A DNA stretch of 64,000 nucleotides from Imperialibacter sp040222385 (GCF_040222385.1 NZ_JAVKDF010000049.1:238013-302012); one strand, 5' to 3'. Positions 1 to 8,701 are shown, counted from the first letter of the stretch. Program-made: numbers and translations. The notes: generated by a model from the sequence alone, not told the origin.

Positions 1-1
1 A

Positions 2-619
2 GATGGAGATGGAGATATAGGGCTGAGAAGCACTGAAGACAGCTATCCTTACCACCCATTTAATTATATTATTGACGCTGATAGGAGACTTGTGTATTTC
101 GGAGAAACAGACTACAAACTTCCTTTCTATAGTATTCCTCTGGTGCTATCCGGGGGGCAATTTAGACCTCTTGAGAAAGAGAAATTATTTTCAGAAACAG
201 ACACGAGAAGGCCGTTCAATTGTGAGCAATATGAAGTCATAAAATTCAACCTTGATAATACTGGCACCAATACAGAAATAGACACTTTCTTTATTCAAAA
301 GAACCCCAACAATAACAATATTTATGTGGACTTCTACAGAAAGGTGAATGGCAACTATGAGTTTCTCGACTGGGCAAGTGTGTTTTCAACTACCGGTTGC
401 GGTACAAATTTCAACGCCAGGTTCCCAATCTTCGACACTGACAATCTAGGAAAATCTCTTTCAGGCACGCTTCGCTATTCTATGCTATCTGCTGGATTCG
501 GCATCGTATTGAAGAAAGACACCTTCAAACTAAAAGTCTACATCAAGGATCGTGCACTTCACGACAGCAATGTGATAGAAAGCCCAGATTTGACGCTTGA
601 CAATATTACACTCAATTAA
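2..619 (+). CDS. Partial secreted/lipoprotein-like hypothetical protein (5' end outside window)
   Basis: The frame is open from base 2, so the real start lies upstream; about 205 C-terminal residues are visible. The first residues read DGDGDIGL, an acidic motif I associate with putative Cytophagales lipoproteins. The GTG at 92 is an internal codon rather than a start. The rest is rich in beta-type alternation and Asn/Thr/Phe, with no membrane segment and two cysteines (in NCEQ and TGCG). The gene ends by overlapping the convergent E1 dehydrogenase by 8 bases. A cell-envelope location is inferred; no function can be assigned. Confidence 0.7.
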   Translation, partial: DGDGDIGLRSTEDSYPYHPFNYIIDADRRLVYFGETDYKLPFYSIPLVLSGGQFRPLEKEKLFSETDTRRPFNCEQYEVIKFNLDNTGTNTEIDTFFIQKNPNNNNIYVDFYRKVNGNYEFLDWASVFSTTGCGTNFNARFPIFDTDNLGKSLSGTLRYSMLSAGFGIVLKKDTFKLKVYIKDRALHDSNVIESPDLTLDNITLN

Positions 620-3020
620 ATATCTCAGGGTATTTTTCTGGGTCGGCTTCCGCCATCAATTCATACACCTTGTCGAAAACATTCTCCACATTGGGTTTGG
701 AGAAATAATCGCCGTCTGAGCTATAGGCCGGCCTGTGCTCAGCAGAGGTGATAGTACCTGGCTGTGAGTCAAGGTATTTGTACCCACCCTGCTCTTCGAG
801 CACTTTTTGCATCATATAAGCTGAGGCACCTCCCGGCACATCTTCATCAGCAAAAATGATGCGATTAGTCTTTTTCAACGACTCAACAATCGAATGGTGC
901 AGATCAAAAGGCATTAACGACTGCACATCAATCACCTCGCAGGAAACGCCATATTCTTCAAGGAGGTCTGCTGCCTCCATCACAATCCTGCACATGGAGC
1001 CGTAGGTTACAATGGTCACATCAGACCCTTCCCTTATTACCTCAGGAACCCCAAGCGGCGTTTTTATATCATCTATGTTTTCCGGAAGTCTTTCTTTGAG
1101 TCTGTACCCGTTCAAACACTCAATAACTATCGCAGTGTCATCGGAGGCCAGCAAAGTGTTGTAGAAGCCGGCTGCTTTGGTCATGTTCCTGGGCACGAGC
1201 AGGTATATGCCTCTGAGAGAGCCCATGATCATGCTCATGGGTGAACCTGAGTGCCAAACGCCTTCCAGTCGGTGACCCCGTGTCCTTATAATCACAGGAG
1301 CCTTCTGGCCTCCCTTCGTTCTGTACTGAAGCGTTGCCAGATCGTCAGACAATGTCTGCAAGGTGAAAATCAAGTAATCCAAATATTGTACTTCTGCAAT
1401 GGGTTTCAACCCCCTCATAGCGGCCCCAATACCTTGTCCTATGATGGTACTTTCCCGTATTCCCGTGTCGGTTACACGAATCTCGCCATGCTTCGCTTGT
1501 AGTCCTGCAAAGCCCTGGTTCACATCACCAATTTGTCCCACGTCTTCCCCAATGGCAAATATTCTCGGATCCTTGCTAAATGCATGATCAAAGAAGGCCT
1601 GAAGTACTTCTCTACCGTCAACTATAACACTGGCGTCGTTGTAAACAGGTGCCACCTCCTTCACATTTACCGCTCTTTGCTCCGATTCGCTATACAAATG
1701 GCTACTGTATTGCTCAAGGTGCTCGGCGTTCTTAATCTTCAGCCAATTGATAAGGTGCCGTTTCTCTTCGTATTTCTCACCTCGCATAAGGTACAAAGAG
1801 CGCTTAACAGCCTTCACCACATCCATCTTCAATGGATTAAGCGTTTTTTCTAGCGCCTTATTAATAGCGCTTATTTTTGCACCATTTTTGCTTACCCCTG
1901 CAGCATTTGCCAGTAAATTCGATGCCCCCTTCAGGTCTTCCTTGATACTGGCTACATAGGCCTTCCAAGCCTCATTCTTATCGGCTTTTGCCTTCTCTCT
2001 CGCATTTTCCTCCAGCCTCTCGAGGTGCTCCAAAGTGGCCATTTCATTTTCCAATATCCACTCTCTGAATTTCTTTATGCAGTCGAATTCCTCCTCCCAG
2101 TCAAGTCTTTCTCTCGACTTATATCTTTCCTGTGAACCGGAAGTAGAATGCCCCTGAGGCTGGGTCATCTCTTTTACGTGAACGAGCACCGGAACATGTT
2201 CATCCCGTGCGATCCTGCCTGCGTGGCGGTATGCCTGAACGAGCTTTTCATAGTCCCAGCCATTCACCACGATGATTTCATACCCATTTTCGGAGTTATT
2301 CCGCTGGAAGCCAGCCAATACTTTAGAAATATCCGATTTGGTAGTATGATATTCCGCAGGCACCGAAATTCCATATTCATCATCCCAAATAGAAATGACC
2401 ATAGGCACCTGTAGCACCCCGCCTGCATTGATTGTTTCGAAGAAGTGTCCTTCCGATGTAGATGCGTTGCCAATAGTGCCCCAGGCTACTTCATTTCCAT
2501 CAATAGAAAAGTCTTCAAAGTGTTTGAGTGCAGGATTGTTTCTGTAAAGTTTGGAGGCATAAGCGAGGCCGAGCAGACGTGGCATTTGGCCCGCCGTACA
2601 TGAAATATCCGAACTGGAGTTCTTCATGTCTGTCTGCGTTTTCCATTCGCCCTTTTCATTGAGGTACCGTGTAGAAAAATGACTATTCATCAAACGGCCG
2701 CCAGAAGAAGGGTCAGCGGAAAGGTCAGTGTGAGCATAAAGTTGAGCAAAGAACTGCTGGATCGTCAGCTGACCGATGGCCATCATAAATGTTTGATCCC
2801 TGTAGTAACCAGACCTGAAATCGCCATTTTTGAATACCTTGGCCATCGCTACCTGTGCGAGTTCCTTGCCATCACCAAAAATACCAAACTTCGCCTTGCC
2901 CATGAAAACTTCCTTCCTTCCCATCAAACTAGCTTCACGGCTTTCGCAAACCAAAAGGTAGTCGTCGAGAATTTCGGCAACAGGCACGCTGATTTCTTTC
3001 TTAGTCTTTACTACACTCAC
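612..3020 (-). CDS. Fused alpha/beta 2-oxoacid dehydrogenase E1 (thiamine diphosphate dependent)
   Basis: At 802 residues this combines both E1 subunits of a branched-chain 2-oxoacid or pyruvate-type dehydrogenase complex in one chain. Residues 1 to about 440 are the E1-alpha (TPP-binding) part; from about 455 the E1-beta part begins with VIVDGREVLQ, followed by a pyrimidine-binding fold (GEDVGQIGDV) and a transketolase C domain (DVQSLMPFD). E1 decarboxylates the 2-oxoacid and reductively acylates the E2 lipoyl group. The TPP motif is atypical: GNASTSEG at 184-191 and WDDEYGIS near 212 replace the usual GDG...NN. No E2 or E3 gene is adjacent. A good promoter lies at 3085-3115. Substrate preference cannot be read from sequence. 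Confidence 0.9.
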   Translation of the reverse strand: MSVVKTKKEISVPVAEILDDYLLVCESREASLMGRKEVFMGKAKFGIFGDGKELAQVAMAKVFKNGDFRSGYYRDQTFMMAIGQLTIQQFFAQLYAHTDLSADPSSGGRLMNSHFSTRYLNEKGEWKTQTDMKNSSSDISCTAGQMPRLLGLAYASKLYRNNPALKHFEDFSIDGNEVAWGTIGNASTSEGHFFETINAGGVLQVPMVISIWDDEYGISVPAEYHTTKSDISKVLAGFQRNNSENGYEIIVVNGWDYEKLVQAYRHAGRIARDEHVPVLVHVKEMTQPQGHSTSGSQERYKSRERLDWEEEFDCIKKFREWILENEMATLEHLERLEENAREKAKADKNEAWKAYVASIKEDLKGASNLLANAAGVSKNGAKISAINKALEKTLNPLKMDVVKAVKRSLYLMRGEKYEEKRHLINWLKIKNAEHLEQYSSHLYSESEQRAVNVKEVAPVYNDASVIVDGREVLQAFFDHAFSKDPRIFAIGEDVGQIGDVNQGFAGLQAKHGEIRVTDTGIRESTIIGQGIGAAMRGLKPIAEVQYLDYLIFTLQTLSDDLATLQYRTKGGQKAPVIIRTRGHRLEGVWHSGSPMSMIMGSLRGIYLLVPRNMTKAAGFYNTLLASDDTAIVIECLNGYRLKERLPENIDDIKTPLGVPEVIREGSDVTIVTYGSMCRIVMEAADLLEEYGVSCEVIDVQSLMPFDLHHSIVESLKKTNRIIFADEDVPGGASAYMMQKVLEEQGGYKYLDSQPGTITSAEHRPAYSSDGDYFSKPNVENVFDKVYELMAEADPEKYPEIFN

Positions 3021-3084
3021 TATTATGCTGATTTAAAGGATAATGTTGTCGATTGCAATGAACGGACTCTCAAAAGAGGTATTT

Positions 3085-3115
3085 CAAATATAAGCATAAA
3101 ATTACACGTTTTCAA
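3085..3115 (-). promoter_or_regulatory. Sigma-ABfr-type promoter for the E1 dehydrogenase
   Basis: On the minus strand a TTG (complement of 3113-3115) is followed by 20 bases and TATATTTG (complement of 3085-3092), matching the Bacteroidota -33/-7 consensus. The leader to the ATG would be about 58 bases. The -33 box lies inside the 3102-3132 inverted repeat, so a bound regulator could block it. Confidence 0.6.
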
Positions 3116-3132
3116 TTTTGCTAATCGTGTAA
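3102..3132. promoter_or_regulatory. Inverted repeat overlapping the E1 promoter (putative operator)
   Basis: Perfect 7-base arms TTACACG and CGTGTAA are separated by 17 bases and straddle the -33 box. Placement suggests a repressor site; the regulator is unknown. Confidence 0.4.
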
Positions 3133-3196
3133 AAAAAATACAACTACCTGATAATCAGTGAAAATTGTTATTTTTATGGAATAAAATTTTTGCAAA

Positions 3197-3231
3197 TGAC
3201 CCTTCGGGCAAAGAATAGTTTGCCGGGGTCA
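3197..3231. repeat. Imperfect 35-base dyad upstream of ald
   Basis: Outer arms TGACCC/GGGTCA and inner arms GGCAAA (3207-3212)/TTTGCC (3219-3224) form one dyad with a small asymmetric bulge. It sits about 100 bases upstream of the ald -7 box, fitting an activator or Lrp-like site. No U-tract follows, so a terminator is unlikely. Confidence 0.4.
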
Positions 3232-3328
3232 ATCGGTAAGAAATTTTAGTATTATTCAATGAAAGGCAGGCGATTTTGTCAACATTGAAAATCGAAGAGT
3301 TTCAAAACAATTATTGCATTCATGTTCA

Positions 3329-3336
3329 TATATTTG
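3329..3336 (+). promoter_or_regulatory. Candidate -7 element for ald
   Basis: TATATTTG matches TAnnTTTG and lies 40 bases before the chosen ATG at 3377. No clear TTTG is found at the right spacing upstream, so the promoter may need an activator. Confidence 0.45.
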
Positions 3337-3376
3337 TGGCCTTTCCAAAAAGGCGACATTAACTAACAATACGATC

Positions 3377-4492
3377 ATGATAATTGGGGTTCCAAAGGAG
3401 ATTAAAAATAATGAAAACAGGGTCGCATTGACCCCAGCTGGCGTAACTGAATTATTAAAGAGGGGCCATGAGGTTCATGTGCAGTCTACTGCAGGAGAAG
3501 GCAGCGGGTTCACTGATGATTCTTACAAAGAGGCCGGTGCCAACATACTTCCGACCATTGAAGCTACTTACCAGAAAGCTGAAATGATCATGAAAGTGAA
3601 GGAGCCTATCGAAGCAGAGTATTCGCTTATCAAGAAGGATCAATTACTATTTACCTATTTCCACTTTGCCTCTTATGAACCCCTTACTCATGCAATGATA
3701 AAGAGCGGGGCTGTTTGCCTTGCCTATGAAACAGTGGAGAAAGCCAATGGCACTCTGCCCCTTCTCATCCCTATGTCGGAAGTAGCTGGTAGAATGTCGA
3801 TACAACAAGGCGCCAAGTTTCTGGAGAAACCGATGAAAGGCAGGGGTATTCTTCTGGGTGGTGTACCCGGCGTTAGGCCAGCTAAGGTAATGATCCTTGG
3901 TGGTGGCGTAGTAGGAACCGAAGCAGCTAAAATGGCTGCTGGCCTTGGTGCTGATGTGATCATCCTTGACCTGAGCTTGCCCCGACTGCGCTATCTGGAC
4001 GACGTGATGCCTGCCAACGTTAAAACCTTAATGAGCAACGAATACAATATCCGAGAGCTCATTAAAGATCATGACCTCATTATCGGTGCAGTGCTTATCC
4101 CTGGAGCAAAAGCCCCCAAGCTTATCACCAAAGACATGCTGAAGGAAATGCGCCCAGGCACCGTGATGGTGGATGTGGCGGTGGATCAGGGTGGCTGCTT
4201 CGAGACCACCAAGCCAACTACTCACCAGGATCCGGTTTTCATCATCGACGATGTGATTCACTATTGCGTCGCCAATATGCCTGGCGCCGTTCCTTACACT
4301 TCCACACTGGCACTTACCAATGCCACACTGCCCTATGCTATTCAGCTGGCTGGCAAGGGATGGAAGACAGCCTGCAGGGACAACAATGAACTGAAACTTG
4401 GCTTGAATGTGATCAACGGAAAAGTGGTATACCAGGCAGTATCAGAAGCCTTTAATTTGGCCTATACCGACGTAAACACATTCCTGAATTAA
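3377..4492 (+). CDS. ald: Alanine dehydrogenase
   Basis: A 371-residue protein starting MIIGVPKEIKNNENRVALTP, the signature N-terminus of alanine dehydrogenase, which interconverts L-alanine and pyruvate with NAD. Visible elements are substrate-binding KVKEP, the catalytic-His region TYFHFA, a Rossmann motif (LGGGVVGTEAAKMA) near residue 170 and DVAVDQGGCFETT near 270. A longer in-frame reading from 3314 exists, but the family N-terminus and the -7 box at 3329 make 3377 the start. Length is typical. A bidirectional terminator follows at once, so the gene is probably monocistronic. Role: alanine catabolism or nitrogen balance in the cytoplasm. Confidence 0.95.
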   Translation: MIIGVPKEIKNNENRVALTPAGVTELLKRGHEVHVQSTAGEGSGFTDDSYKEAGANILPTIEATYQKAEMIMKVKEPIEAEYSLIKKDQLLFTYFHFASYEPLTHAMIKSGAVCLAYETVEKANGTLPLLIPMSEVAGRMSIQQGAKFLEKPMKGRGILLGGVPGVRPAKVMILGGGVVGTEAAKMAAGLGADVIILDLSLPRLRYLDDVMPANVKTLMSNEYNIRELIKDHDLIIGAVLIPGAKAPKLITKDMLKEMRPGTVMVDVAVDQGGCFETTKPTTHQDPVFIIDDVIHYCVANMPGAVPYTSTLALTNATLPYAIQLAGKGWKTACRDNNELKLGLNVINGKVVYQAVSEAFNLAYTDVNTFLN

Positions 4493-4501
4493 TTCGATCT
4501 G

Positions 4502-4535
4502 AAGAGGTTGTTCTAGCTGCGGACAACCTCTTTTT
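4502..4535. terminator. Bidirectional intrinsic terminator between convergent genes
   Basis: Arms AAGAGGTTGT (4502-4511) and ACAACCTCTT (4523-4532), followed by TTT, form a 10-bp stem with an 11-base loop between ald and the convergent HsdR-N gene. Confidence 0.8.
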
Positions 4536-4965
4536 ACTTATAAGGAGGGATATCGCTAAGAGATACCAGGTTATTCCTTTCCCTTTCAACCTGGAGACAA
4601 ATCATTTCGTTACCATTGGTAATGACCAATATGTTGGCGTCCAGCTCTTTGTTATAAGTCGCCACCTGAAAAATCGTCTCCCGACTTAGCTTCACATCTG
4701 GCGCTTTACACTCCACCAGGATATGAGGTTTGCCAGTGTTGCTATACACCACAAGATCAGTTCTCTTCTGCCTTTTGTTGTAATGCAAGCCGGCTTCTAT
4801 CGACATCAAACCCTTTGGGTAGTGGAGTTCAGCCATGAGATAATTTACCATCTGCTGCCTGACCGCTTCCTCAGGCGTCCAAACGAGGTACTTCCGTCTA
4901 AGAAGGTCGTAAATGAGCGTCTGTCCGTCCTTTTCAATTACAAGTGGTCTGGTTTCCTTGCTCAT
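4534..4965 (-). CDS. HsdR N-terminal-domain (PD-(D/E)XK-like) small protein
   Basis: A 143-residue protein resembling only the N-terminal nuclease domain of type I restriction subunit R. The active-site pattern is visible: D70 (KRTDLVVY) and E85-x-K87 (LVECKAPD). There is no helicase part and no hsdM/hsdS partner, so it is not a restriction enzyme; similar stand-alone proteins are common in Bacteroidota with unknown role. It is translationally coupled (ATGA overlap) to the UMF1 transporter upstream. DNA binding or cleavage is inferred from the fold. Confidence 0.8.
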   Translation of the reverse strand: MSKETRPLVIEKDGQTLIYDLLRRKYLVWTPEEAVRQQMVNYLMAELHYPKGLMSIEAGLHYNKRQKRTDLVVYSNTGKPHILVECKAPDVKLSRETIFQVATYNKELDANILVITNGNEMICLQVERERNNLVSLSDIPPYK

Positions 4966-6278
4966 TTAGCTTCTTCCTCTTTCGGAAGCCTGATAATCTT
5001 AAAATTGGTTTGTCTCAAGAAAAAGAGACCCAAAATAAAAAACGTAGCAAGGGCTAGTGTGCTGTTTCGCATGCTGCCGGTAAGTTGTTCTATCAATCCA
5101 TAGGCAAATGTCCCGATCACAATTGATAGTTTTTCCGTCACATCATAGAAGCTAAAGTAAGAAGCGTGGTCAATGGTGTTCTCAGGTATCAGCTTAGAAA
5201 ATGCCGACCGGGACTGTGACTGTATACCCCCCATTACCAGCCCGACCACAGTGGCCACTACGTAAAACTGCATAGCGGAAGTAACAAAGTATGCCCCAAG
5301 GCAAACCAAAATCCAGATCACAACCATTATCGACAACGATATTTTGTTCCCCTTTATCTTCGACACGTAGGCGAACAAATATGACCCGGCGACGGCTACC
5401 ACCTGTATAATCAACACGGTCAATATCAGCTTTTCGCCAGGCAACTTCAGCTCTTTGTCGCCGAAAGTTGCGGCCAGAAACATGACGGTTTGCACGCCCA
5501 TGTTGTAGAAAAAGAAAGCTTTGAGGTAACGCCGCATGGAAGGCAACTCCCTTAGAGACCTAAACACTTTTCGCACCTCCTTGTACCCATGAGCCAGTAG
5601 CTTGCCAGCAGGCTTTCGATTGTAGGGATTGGTGGGTAGAAAATGAAAGGGAATTAGTGAAAACCCTAGCCACCACACCCCTACCAGCAAAAAGGCAAAT
5701 CGTGACGCCTCTCCCCCATTAGCAAACCCAAACCAATCAGGAAAAGTAATAGAGATAAGGTTAAACAGAAGCAGCAGCAGGCTACCTGCATACCCCATGG
5801 CGTAGCCTTTGGCGCTTACGATATCATACCTGTCGGAAGTGGTGATCTCAGGCAAAAAAGCGTTGTAAAAAACCAGGCTTCCCGAGTAGCCAATACTGGC
5901 CACAATAGAAGCGAAAATACCCAGCTCAATGTTGCTCCCATCGAAGAAATAAAGCGTTATACACGCAGCTGCGCCGATATAGGTGAAGATTCGAAGAAAG
6001 AGTTTCTTCATGCCTCCATAGTCAGCGATGCCCGAGAGTAAAGGAGAAAAGAGAGCAATAGCCAGGAACGAGAAAGAAATAGAATAGGAGTATAGAACCG
6101 TATTGGTGATCTCCAGCCCTAAAAACTGCACCTTCTCACCGCCAAAAAAGTTTCTCGTGACGCTACTATAATAAACTGGAAAAATAGTGCTGGTAATCAC
6201 CAGGTTGTAGACTGAATTAGACCAGTCGTACATGCACCAGGCATTCACCACCTTGTTATTCTTAAGGTTCAGGTTCAT
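4962..6278 (-). CDS. MFS transporter, UMF1 (Atg22-like) family
   Basis: A 438-residue multi-spanning membrane protein with about 12 hydrophobic segments. The YDWSNSVYN stretch at residues 17-25 is the UMF1 family signature in helix 1. The C-terminus overlaps the HsdR-N start as ATGA. A terminator at 6282-6314 separates it from the upstream ExbD gene, so its own promoter should be near there, although I see no convincing one. Relatives in fungi export amino acids from vacuoles; the bacterial substrate is unknown. Confidence 0.85.
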   Translation of the reverse strand: MNLNLKNNKVVNAWCMYDWSNSVYNLVITSTIFPVYYSSVTRNFFGGEKVQFLGLEITNTVLYSYSISFSFLAIALFSPLLSGIADYGGMKKLFLRIFTYIGAAACITLYFFDGSNIELGIFASIVASIGYSGSLVFYNAFLPEITTSDRYDIVSAKGYAMGYAGSLLLLLFNLISITFPDWFGFANGGEASRFAFLLVGVWWLGFSLIPFHFLPTNPYNRKPAGKLLAHGYKEVRKVFRSLRELPSMRRYLKAFFFYNMGVQTVMFLAATFGDKELKLPGEKLILTVLIIQVVAVAGSYLFAYVSKIKGNKISLSIMVVIWILVCLGAYFVTSAMQFYVVATVVGLVMGGIQSQSRSAFSKLIPENTIDHASYFSFYDVTEKLSIVIGTFAYGLIEQLTGSMRNSTLALATFFILGLFFLRQTNFKIIRLPKEEEAK

Positions 6279-6281
6279 GGC

Positions 6282-6314
6282 AAAAAAAAAGTCTTCCCCA
6301 AAGGAAAGACTTTT
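6282..6314 (-). terminator. Intrinsic terminator of the exbBDD operon
   Basis: On the minus strand an AAAAGTCTT/AAGACTTTT stem (complement of 6287-6314) is followed by a run of nine U residues (6282-6290), 20 bases after the last ExbD stop. Confidence 0.8.
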
Positions 6315-6333
6315 ATATGATTATCAACTATGA

Positions 6334-6798
6334 TTATTGGTTATCCATACCTTGAAGGGAACTGTAAAGCACCTTCCTGGCATTAGCTTCTCTCAGCTCC
6401 TGCTGCACATCAGCTACAATACCCATTTTGGCTTCAATATCCACCTTCATTGACATTGTAATCTGATCTCTTTCCACTTCGCTAAGCTTGTCCTTTTCAG
6501 TATTTACAAACTGCACAACATCCTTAGGCGTAATGAAGACATCATTTACCTGAATTTTAGGCTCGGTACCGAAAGTTGCGGCATTCTTAGGAGGGCCAAT
6601 ATAGATATAGCTCACCAGCGACTTGCGCTCAATTTTCGATAGCTGAGTAGCTCTCGGCAAATGTTGTTCCACCAATAGCTCTGTTTCCCTCATCACGGTG
6701 GTTACCATGAAGAAGAACAAAAGCATAAAGATGATATCAGGAAGAGCAGCTGTAGGTATCTCCTGAGAAGTACCAGAACTCTTTTTAAACTTTCCCAT
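6334..6798 (-). CDS. exbD: ExbD/TolR-type biopolymer transport protein (second copy)
   Basis: A 154-residue protein with one N-terminal transmembrane helix containing the proton-conducting Asp (LPDIIFMLLFFFMV) and a periplasmic C-terminal domain. It is the last gene of a four-gene operon, 2 bases after the first ExbD. With ExbB it should form a proton-driven stator that energises TonB-dependent outer-membrane transport; use by another envelope machine is possible. Two diverged ExbD copies suggest a hetero-oligomeric rotor. Confidence 0.88.
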   Translation of the reverse strand: MGKFKKSSGTSQEIPTAALPDIIFMLLFFFMVTTVMRETELLVEQHLPRATQLSKIERKSLVSYIYIGPPKNAATFGTEPKIQVNDVFITPKDVVQFVNTEKDKLSEVERDQITMSMKVDIEAKMGIVADVQQELREANARKVLYSSLQGMDNQ

Positions 6799-6800
6799 AA

Positions 6801-7442
6801 TTAACCTCCAATTTTAGTAGGCTCCGCAATAGAAATCGCTCTGGGCATTCCTGAACGAGCCTGATCATATAGCTTCTTTTGCTCCGGATCTTTCTGATCC
6901 AGCTGAAGAAACTCCTGAGCAGTTTTACCTATTCTCTCACCATATACCTCGTTGTAAGCGGCATTTACTTCGTCCAATACAGTAATGTATAGTTCATAGC
7001 TCGTACCTCTGTCGGCTTTGAAAGAAACGATGGCTTTATCAGGCCCATCGGATGAAGTAGATTTTCTTCCATATGCGCTAACAAAGCTCTTCATAGGAGC
7101 GGGAAGGTCATTATATACTTGCATGGCGTCCTCAGAGGGGCGGCCAAAGTTGAGAATAAACTCCTTGATCATTGGCTTCAGTTCCTCAACATCCGTTAGG
7201 GGCTCATCTTCAACAAGCAGCAAATCCTTCGAGTTTGCTTGAATTTTGAAGATGTTCCTATCGTTCTCCTTCACCTCTGGTGGTGGCTGGTTCGGATCCG
7301 GCTTCGGTGGCAAAAGCATCGCAATACCTTTGTCATTTGCCATCGTGGTAGTTACCAGAAAGAAAATGAGCAAAAGGAAAGCAATGTCAGCCATAGAACC
7401 GGCATTTACCTCCGTGCTAGGTCTGTTTTTCTTGCTTGCCAT
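6801..7442 (-). CDS. exbD: ExbD/TolR-type biopolymer transport protein (first copy)
   Basis: A 213-residue ExbD family member, longer than the usual 130-150. The helix carries the conserved Asp (SMADIAFLLLIFFLVTT). The periplasmic part holds an extra insertion and a C-terminal extension, a form common in Bacteroidota ExbD pairs. It starts 1 base after the stop of the small membrane protein and runs into the second exbD, so one transcript is expected. Confidence 0.88.
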   Translation of the reverse strand: MASKKNRPSTEVNAGSMADIAFLLLIFFLVTTTMANDKGIAMLLPPKPDPNQPPPEVKENDRNIFKIQANSKDLLLVEDEPLTDVEELKPMIKEFILNFGRPSEDAMQVYNDLPAPMKSFVSAYGRKSTSSDGPDKAIVSFKADRGTSYELYITVLDEVNAAYNEVYGERIGKTAQEFLQLDQKDPEQKKLYDQARSGMPRAISIAEPTKIGG

Positions 7443-7443
7443 A

Positions 7444-7767
7444 TTACTTAACGATTTTTGAAATTTCCGTATATACGATTCCGACTAAAGCTACACCTGT
7501 CAACAGGTACATCATAATCAAAGAACCTCCAACCAATTTAGACAATCCTGCGTCGACGTTGTATTTGGTATACACTGCTGTTACCTCATCGCCGGAAATT
7601 ACATATCCCAAACCGAAAATAACCAGCAAGATAAGAATGCCGACGGCCGACATGGCCAATGAAGACAGATCGTCCAAGGCGTTGATCAAAGGCAATATGA
7701 TCGCTGCTAGTAACGCTATTCCTACCAGAATGTAGGAGCCGATCAATGCTATATCAATAAAATCCAT
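7444..7767 (-). CDS. Small three-helix membrane protein of the exb operon
   Basis: A 107-residue protein with three hydrophobic segments (about 5-27, 33-57 and 80-103) and a short polar stretch between the last two. No catalytic motif. Its fixed place between ExbB and ExbD genes argues for a structural or assembly partner of the stator complex. The family is conserved but not functionally characterised as far as I know. Confidence 0.8.
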   Translation of the reverse strand: MDFIDIALIGSYILVGIALLAAIILPLINALDDLSSLAMSAVGILILLVIFGLGYVISGDEVTAVYTKYNVDAGLSKLVGGSLIMMYLLTGVALVGIVYTEISKIVK

Positions 7768-7791
7768 TTTTGCTGTCTTTAGATGTTAATA

Positions 7792-8616
7792 CTACTTAGA
7801 AAGATTGTGCTTTACAAGGATGTCCACCAATGTAATAGAGGCATCTTCCATTGAGTTCACAAGAGAGTCGATCTTAGAAATTAGGTAGTTATAGAACAAC
7901 TGAAGAATAACAGCTACGATAAGACCACCTACCGTTGTCAAAAGGGCGATTTTGATACCGTCGGCCACAAGAGCAGGAGAAACGTCACCGGCTGCCGCAA
8001 TTGCATCAAATGCACCAATCATACCAATTACAGTACCCATGAAACCAAGCATAGGAGCAAGAGAGATAAAAAGAGATATCCAAACCATTCCTCTTTCCAG
8101 TTTGCCCATTTCAACAGAACCGTAAGCAATGATTGACTTCTCAACCATCTCAACACCTTCTGACATTCTCATTAGTCCCTGAGTAAAAATTGAAGCAACA
8201 GGGCCTTTGGTATTTTTACAAACTTCTTTTGCTGCCTCAACACCTCCTGAAGCCAGCGCATTCTCAACGTTAGCAAGAAGTTTTTTGGTGTTGGTGGTAG
8301 CAAGGTTCAATGTAATGATACGTTCGATGGCAACGGCCAATCCGAAGATCAAACACAAAAGAACGATACCCATAAATTCCCAACCACCGGCGATGAATTG
8401 CTCCTTTACAATTTGGTGAAATGATTGCTCTGGCTCATCGACTACTTCTTCCATCATTGGAGCGGCTACAGGCTCAGGCTCGGCAACGACCTCTTCCACA
8501 GCAGCAGAGTCAACCATAGCAGTACTGTCTGAGGAAACTTCATCCTGAGCAACTGCATTGAATTGGCTGAATGCAAAAACGCCTGTTAGCAACAGCGAAG
8601 CGAATAACTTTTTCAT
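7792..8616 (-). CDS. exbB: ExbB/TolQ/MotA-type proton channel protein with periplasmic N-terminal extension
   Basis: A 274-residue protein. Residues 1-23 look like a signal peptide (ending NAVAQ), followed by an Ala/Glu/Val/Pro-rich linker to about 65, then the channel domain with transmembrane segments near 80-98, 178-198 and 225-246. The GFMGTVIGMIGAFD and TTVGGLIVAVILQ stretches are the conserved pore helices. First gene of the exbB / small protein / exbD / exbD operon. The signal peptide plus acidic-proline linker differs from E. coli ExbB and is typical of Bacteroidota versions. Confidence 0.9.
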   Translation of the reverse strand: MKKLFASLLLTGVFAFSQFNAVAQDEVSSDSTAMVDSAAVEEVVAEPEPVAAPMMEEVVDEPEQSFHQIVKEQFIAGGWEFMGIVLLCLIFGLAVAIERIITLNLATTNTKKLLANVENALASGGVEAAKEVCKNTKGPVASIFTQGLMRMSEGVEMVEKSIIAYGSVEMGKLERGMVWISLFISLAPMLGFMGTVIGMIGAFDAIAAAGDVSPALVADGIKIALLTTVGGLIVAVILQLFYNYLISKIDSLVNSMEDASITLVDILVKHNLSK

Positions 8617-8701
8617 AGTTTAAATTTTAGTAAATCGTAAATTGGTTACAGTTAGTAAAAGATAGTTTGTTTTCGTTTAGAATTCTCGTTTATAAATTCT
8701 G

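Larger units (their letters stand above)
3021..3376. other. 356-base divergent intergenic region with promoters and palindromes
   Basis: Separates the divergent E1 dehydrogenase and alanine dehydrogenase genes. It holds one promoter per direction and three inverted repeats: TTACACG-N17-CGTGTAA (3102-3132), the odd palindrome CTGATAATCAG (3148-3158) and an imperfect 35-base dyad TGACCC...GGGTCA with inner arms GGCAAA/TTTGCC (3197-3231). No ORF here looks real. Confidence 0.6.

Noticed and set aside
2679..3161. 160-codon ORF over the 5' end of the E1 gene
   Set aside because: Most of it is antisense to E1 coding sequence and the rest is the regulatory region with promoter and palindromes.
4534..4965. 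Type I restriction system
   Set aside because: Only the HsdR N-terminal domain is present; no helicase, methylase or specificity gene.
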